From positions 62,001 to 126,000 of the forward strand of contig NZ_FNZE01000009.1 of the NCBI RefSeq assembly GCF_900109175.1: DNA of 64,000 bases, written 5' to 3'. Positions within the stretch are counted from its first letter, which is position 1. Each line of letters opens with the position of its first letter. The position numbers were made by a program, and so were the translations under genes. The notes under the pieces were generated by a model, which worked only from the letters and a program-made list of their open reading frames with translations, searched no databases and was not told the DNA's origin. The DNA comes from Pseudomonas linyingensis. Lineage in GTDB: Bacteria > Pseudomonadota > Gammaproteobacteria > Pseudomonadales > Pseudomonadaceae. Below are positions 60,026-64,000 of this stretch, one piece after another.

Positions 60026-61186
60026 ATGGAAGACTCACGCTGGATCTGGCAGCAGCCGGATTGGCCGCATTTCTGCTGGCAGGCCGAGCGCCTGGCGCCG
60101 TTGCTACGCGACTGTGCGCAGGCTCAGGGGCGCCTCCTCGGTATGGCCGGAGCGGTGGGGGGCGAATTCAGCGTGCAGAGCGAACTGGATGCCCTGCTGC
60201 AGAACATCGTCACCTCCTCGGCCATCGAAGGCGAGCAACTCAACGTCGGCTCGGTTCGCTCCTCGCTGGCGCGCCGCCTGGGCCTCGAGACGGACGGCGA
60301 CAGTCGTGTGAGTGCGCGCAGCGAAGGCCTGGCCGAGCTCATGCTGGATGCCACCCGGCACTTCCAGCAGCCGTTGACGCTCGATCGCCTGCGGCACTGG
60401 CACCGCCTGCTGTTCCCCGAGCAGGACCGCGACCTGCTGCCACGGAACATCCGCGTCGGTGCCCTGCGCGGCGATGAGCCGATGCAGGTGGTCTCCGGAC
60501 GTCTCGACCGCCCCACCGTGCACTTCGAGGCGCCGCCGCGTGACGGGCTGGAGCAGCAACTGGCCGCCTTCCTCGACTGGTTCGAGGCGAGCCGCAGCGA
60601 TGCCGGCCTCGACCCGCTGCTGCGCGCGGGCATCGTCCATTTCTGGTTCGTCACCCTGCATCCCTTCGACGACGGCAACGGTCGCCTGACCAGGGCGATC
60701 ACCGACCTGGCGTTAGCGCAGGCCGAGCGCCAGGCGCTCCGCTTCTACGCCATGTCGGCCAGCATTCTCGACGACCGCCAGGGCTACTACCGCATCCTCG
60801 AAGCCAGCCAGAAGGCCACGCTGGAGATCACGTCCTGGCTCGAATGGTTCCTGCAAACCCTGCTGTGCAGCCTGCAACAGGCCCTGGCGCGCATCGACCG
60901 CGTGCTGGCCAAGTCGCGCTTCTGGCAGCAGCACCGCCAGCTGGCGCTGTCCGCCGAACAGATCAAGGTGCTCAACCGCCTGCTCGATGGCGGCGAGCGC
61001 GGCTTCGTGGACGGCATCAGCGCCGCCCAGTATCAGGCCGTTGCCAAGGTCTCCAAGGCCACCGCCACCCGCCACCTCGGCGACCTGCTCGACAAGGGTT
61101 GTCTCGTCCGCCTGCCCGGCGGCGGGCGCAGCACCCGTTACCAGATCAACTGGCCCACCCCCGGCCTGGCCAATACCACCCTCTAG
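60026..61186 (+). CDS. Fic-family protein (DUF4172-Fic-wHTH), probable AMP-transferase
   Basis: A 386-residue protein. The N-terminal WQQPDWPHFCW is typical of DUF4172. The inhibitory motif S-x3-E-G lies at 64-69 (SSAIEG). The catalytic Fic motif HPFDDGNGRLTR (212-223) is complete. The C-terminal 90 residues (SAEQIKVLNRLLDGG..VAKVSKATATRHLGDLLDKG) form a winged helix. Such enzymes usually AMPylate themselves or other proteins. The operator array upstream suggests self-regulation. It is flanked by REP-like repeats. Confidence 0.93.
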   Translation: MEDSRWIWQQPDWPHFCWQAERLAPLLRDCAQAQGRLLGMAGAVGGEFSVQSELDALLQNIVTSSAIEGEQLNVGSVRSSLARRLGLETDGDSRVSARSEGLAELMLDATRHFQQPLTLDRLRHWHRLLFPEQDRDLLPRNIRVGALRGDEPMQVVSGRLDRPTVHFEAPPRDGLEQQLAAFLDWFEASRSDAGLDPLLRAGIVHFWFVTLHPFDDGNGRLTRAITDLALAQAERQALRFYAMSASILDDRQGYYRILEASQKATLEITSWLEWFLQTLLCSLQQALARIDRVLAKSRFWQQHRQLALSAEQIKVLNRLLDGGERGFVDGISAAQYQAVAKVSKATATRHLGDLLDKGCLVRLPGGGRSTRYQINWPTPGLANTTL

Positions 61187-61210
61187 GAGCAGATTTATCT
61201 GCGACCGCGG
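61184..61210 (+). repeat. REP-like element overlapping the fic stop
   Basis: TAGGAGCAGATTTATCTGCG begins with the fic stop codon. The inner CAGATttATCTG is a palindrome. It is the same family as 59907. Confidence 0.65.
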
Positions 61211-61361
61211 CCATCGCGAATACATTCTCTCCTCCGGGGGCTATCCGGGGCGCGTAGCAGGAGCGGCGCACCCCCTCTGGCTGTAAAGTGCAGGTAAAGA
61301 GCCTTTGCGCTCCAACTGAGAAGCCTTATCGTTCAGGCTCCCAAGGAAAGTGACCTGCACC

Positions 61362-62687
61362 ATGTCCGAACTAAACCTCCCAAACCGTTCCTCCCGTAAT
61401 CGCTGGCTGGCCATTGCCGGTGTCGTTCTGCTCGCCGGCGCGCTGGCCTGGTGGCTGTGGCCGGCCGATGAATCCGCCTCGCAGCAGGGCGCTGCCCGCG
61501 GGCCGGGCAGCGGCAGCCTGAGCGGTCCTGGTGGCCGGCCGGGTGGTCCGGGCGGCTTCCGCGGCATGGGCATGGGCGGCCCGGTGCCGGTGCGCCTGGC
61601 CACGGCGGCACTCGGCGAATTCCCGGTGGAGCTCAAGGCGCTGGGCACCGTGACCGCCTACAACGCGGTGAACGTGCTGCCGCGCGTCGACGGCCAGCTG
61701 GCCAAGGTGCTGTTCGAGGAGGGCCAGCTGGTCAAGGCCGGCCAGGTGCTGGCGCAGATCGACCCGCGCCCGTACCGCGCGGCGCTGGACAAGGCCGAGG
61801 GCGACCTGCAGGAGCGTCGCGCCGAGCTGAAGAATGCCGAGCTGGACCTCAAGCGCTACCAGGGCCTTTACGCCGAGGACTCGATCGCCAAGCAGACCCT
61901 GGACAGCCAGCAGTCCACCGTCGAGCAACTGCGCGGCGGGTTGAAGAGCCTGGAGGCGGCGGTGGCCGAGGCGCGTCTGAACCTCGACTTCACCGAGATC
62001 AAGGCGCCGATCACCGGTCGCCTCGGCCTGCGTCAGGTGGATGCCGGCAACCTGGTGACCTCCGGAAATGCCACGCCGCTGGTGACCATCACCCAGACCA
62101 CGCCGATCACCGTCAGCTTCACCCTGCCCGAGGCCGAACTGCCGGCGCTGCTGGCGCGTCATCGCACCGGCGAGTCGCTCAGGGTCGAGGCCTGGGACCG
62201 CGGCGAGCGTCAGCGTCTGGCCGAGGGCGTGCTGGCCAGCCTGGACAACCAGATCGACACCACCACCGGCACCGTGAAGCTCAAGGCGCGCTTCGAGAAC
62301 GCCGACGAGCGCCTGTTCCCCAACCAGTTCGTCAACGTGCGCCTGTTGCTGGAAACCCGCCGCGAAGCCCTGCTGCTGCCGGCGGCGGCGGTGCAGTTCG
62401 GCTCCAGCGGCACCTTCGTCTACGTGGTCGACGCCGACAACAAGGTCAAGGTGCGCCAGGTCGCGGTCACCGCCAGCAACGGCGAACAGAGCCTGATCGG
62501 CGCGGGCCTGCAGGTCGGCGAGCAGGTGGTGCTGGAAGGCACCGACCGCCTGCGTGAGGGCAGCACGGTCGAAGTGGTGGAGGGCGCCTTCAAGGAAGCC
62601 ACGCCGCCGGTCGCGCCCGCTTCGGGTAGCAACCCGCGCGGCGAGCGCCCGGCTGACGCTGCTCCGGCACGGAAGCCTGCGGCATGA
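61362..62687 (+). CDS. muxA: RND efflux periplasmic adaptor (MuxA/MdtA-like)
   Basis: A 441-residue membrane-fusion protein. It has an N-terminal membrane anchor (about 15-33), a Gly-rich linker (about 45-72), lipoyl/hairpin domain ([35 protein letters not shown]) and beta-barrel part. It links the RND pump to an outer-membrane channel. ATG 61362 is used; GTG 61350 is an alternative. Its stop overlaps muxB (ATGA). The gene order agrees with muxABC-opmB. Confidence 0.92.
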   Translation: MSELNLPNRSSRNRWLAIAGVVLLAGALAWWLWPADESASQQGAARGPGSGSLSGPGGRPGGPGGFRGMGMGGPVPVRLATAALGEFPVELKALGTVTAYNAVNVLPRVDGQLAKVLFEEGQLVKAGQVLAQIDPRPYRAALDKAEGDLQERRAELKNAELDLKRYQGLYAEDSIAKQTLDSQQSTVEQLRGGLKSLEAAVAEARLNLDFTEIKAPITGRLGLRQVDAGNLVTSGNATPLVTITQTTPITVSFTLPEAELPALLARHRTGESLRVEAWDRGERQRLAEGVLASLDNQIDTTTGTVKLKARFENADERLFPNQFVNVRLLLETRREALLLPAAAVQFGSSGTFVYVVDADNKVKVRQVAVTASNGEQSLIGAGLQVGEQVVLEGTDRLREGSTVEVVEGAFKEATPPVAPASGSNPRGERPADAAPARKPAA

Positions 62688-64000
62688 GCCTGTCGCGCCC
62701 GTTCATCCTGCGCCCGGTGGCCACCACCCTGCTGATGGTGGCGATCTTCCTCGCCGGGCTGATCGCCTACCGCATGCTGCCGGTGGCGGCGCTGCCGCAG
62801 GTCGACTATCCGACCATCCGCGTGCTGACCCTGTATCCCGGCGCCAGTCCCGAGGTGATGGGCAGCGCGGTGACCGCGCCACTGGAACGCCAGTTCGGTC
62901 AGATGCCGGGGCTCAAGCAGATGTCCTCGACCAGTTCGGGCGGCGCCTCGGTGATCACCCTGCGCTTTGGCCTGGAGGTCGAGCTGGACGTCGCCGAGCA
63001 GGAGGTGCAGGCGGCGATCAACGCAGCCAACAACCTGCTGCCCAACGACCTGCCGGCGCCCCCCATATACAACAAGGTCAACCCGGCCGACACCCCGGTG
63101 CTGACCCTGGCGATCACCTCAAAGAGCCTGCCGCTGCCCGAGGTCAACGATCTGGTCGACACGCGCATGGCGCAGAAACTGGCGCAGATCAGCGGCGTCG
63201 GCCTGGTCAGCCTGGCCGGCGGCCAGCGCCCGGCGGTACGCATCCGCGTCAACCCGCAGGCGCTCGCCGCCTATGGCCTCAACCTGTCCGACGTGCGCAA
63301 CCTGATCAACGCCGCCAACGTCAACCAGCCCAAGGGCAACTTCGACGGTCCGACCCGGGTCTCCCAGCTGGACGCCAACGACCAGCTGAAGTCCGCCGCC
63401 GAGTACCGCGACCTGGTGCTCAACTACAGCGCCGGCGCCACCCTGCGCCTGGGCGACATCGCCGAGGTGGTCGACGGCGCCGAGAACGAGCGCCTGGCCG
63501 CCTGGGCCAACCAGAGCGCGGCGGTGCTGGTCAACGTGCAGCGCCAGCCGGGCGCCAACGTCATCGAGGTGGTCGACCGCATCCAGGCGCTGCTGTCGCA
63601 GATCACCGCCAGCCTGCCGGCCGGGGTCGAGGTGACGGTGCTCAGCGACCGCACCCAGACCATCCGCGCCGCGGTGCGCGACGTGCAGTTCGAGCTGCTG
63701 CTGGCGGTGTGCCTGGTGGTGCTGGTGACCTTCCTGTTCCTGCGTCGCCTGGCGGCCACGGTGATCCCGTCGATCGCCGTGCCGCTGTCGCTGATTGGCA
63801 CCTTCGCGGTGATGCACCTGGCCGGCTTCTCGGTCAACAACCTGACCCTGATGGCGCTGACCGTCGCCGCCGGTTTCGTGGTCGACGACGCCATCGTCAT
63901 GCTGGAGAACATCGCCCGTCATCTGGAGGAGGGCGAGACGCCGCTGAACGCCGCGCTCAAGGGCGCCAAACAGATCGGCTTCACCCTGATATCGCTGACT
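62684..64000 (+). CDS. muxB: RND efflux permease (MuxB/MdtB-like), truncated by the window end
   Basis: The first 439 residues are present. The N-terminus ([24 protein letters not shown]), porter-domain stretch and TM helices from about 335 ([34 protein letters not shown]) are typical of RND pumps. The Asp pair in VVDDAIVM carries protons. The stop lies beyond 64000. Confidence 0.95.
   Translation, partial: MSLSRPFILRPVATTLLMVAIFLAGLIAYRMLPVAALPQVDYPTIRVLTLYPGASPEVMGSAVTAPLERQFGQMPGLKQMSSTSSGGASVITLRFGLEVELDVAEQEVQAAINAANNLLPNDLPAPPIYNKVNPADTPVLTLAITSKSLPLPEVNDLVDTRMAQKLAQISGVGLVSLAGGQRPAVRIRVNPQALAAYGLNLSDVRNLINAANVNQPKGNFDGPTRVSQLDANDQLKSAAEYRDLVLNYSAGATLRLGDIAEVVDGAENERLAAWANQSAAVLVNVQRQPGANVIEVVDRIQALLSQITASLPAGVEVTVLSDRTQTIRAAVRDVQFELLLAVCLVVLVTFLFLRRLAATVIPSIAVPLSLIGTFAVMHLAGFSVNNLTLMALTVAAGFVVDDAIVMLENIARHLEEGETPLNAALKGAKQIGFTLISLT

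Overview
The window is a GC-rich Pseudomonas-type chromosome segment with two parts. Positions 1 to about 45.0 kb are most of a temperate phage genome, cut at its left end, so no integrase is visible. Positions from about 45.2 kb to the end are host chromosome. Host order (pilus ATPase, xthA, tpx, ppk2, arcBCA genes, SulP, muxAB) and Pseudomonas-type REP repeats around a fic gene point to Pseudomonas sensu lato. The species cannot be fixed from the sequence.

Prophage, left arm (1-7.1 kb, mostly leftward): a csrA homologue read from a well-formed promoter, an SOS-box-controlled DUF1654 gene, a hicAB toxin-antitoxin pair, small membrane proteins, an AT-rich two-gene module of unknown function, a second CsrA-family gene of the helix-inserted RsmN/RsmF type, a secreted thermonuclease and a LexA-like CI repressor. 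The repressor has a divergent Cro-like partner. A 14-bp operator lies in both the leftward (about 1.35 kb) and rightward (about 7.1 kb) promoters, as in lambda OL/OR.

Right arm: replication genes of O/P type with iteron-like repeats inside the O-like gene, rusA, a gene in the late-regulator position, and an AT-rich gene with a HEPN-like motif. A leader with two tandem terminators precedes the lysis cassette (holin, endolysin, Rz with nested Rz1), then terminase, portal, scaffold, P22-like coat protein, tail and fibre genes and internal virion proteins, ending in a 2,016-residue polyvalent protein. The layout resembles temperate podoviruses of the BPP-1/BcepC6B type (inference). A P22 immI-like module (Mnt-like and Arc-like RHH repressors plus an antirepressor) sits inside the late operon.

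Most striking is a set of short hairpins with GNRA-type loops (GGGA, GAGA, GTGA) at late-gene starts that are not translationally coupled to the gene before. Three overlap the ribosome binding site, share the form TTGYC-GGGA-GRCAA and show a compensatory base-pair change. Because the phage carries two CsrA-family genes and these loops hold GGA, post-transcriptional control of late genes by a phage or host CsrA/Rsm protein is a testable idea.

Host part: a PilT/PilU-type ATPase, parvulin, a PstS-OmpA fusion, exonuclease III, thiol peroxidase, PPK2, arcA-arcB-arcC without arcD, a SulP transporter, a glycine-zipper protein, an ACP-acyl-AMP ligase-acyltransferase fusion, a Fic protein with an operator array, and the start of a MuxAB RND efflux operon that runs off the right end.
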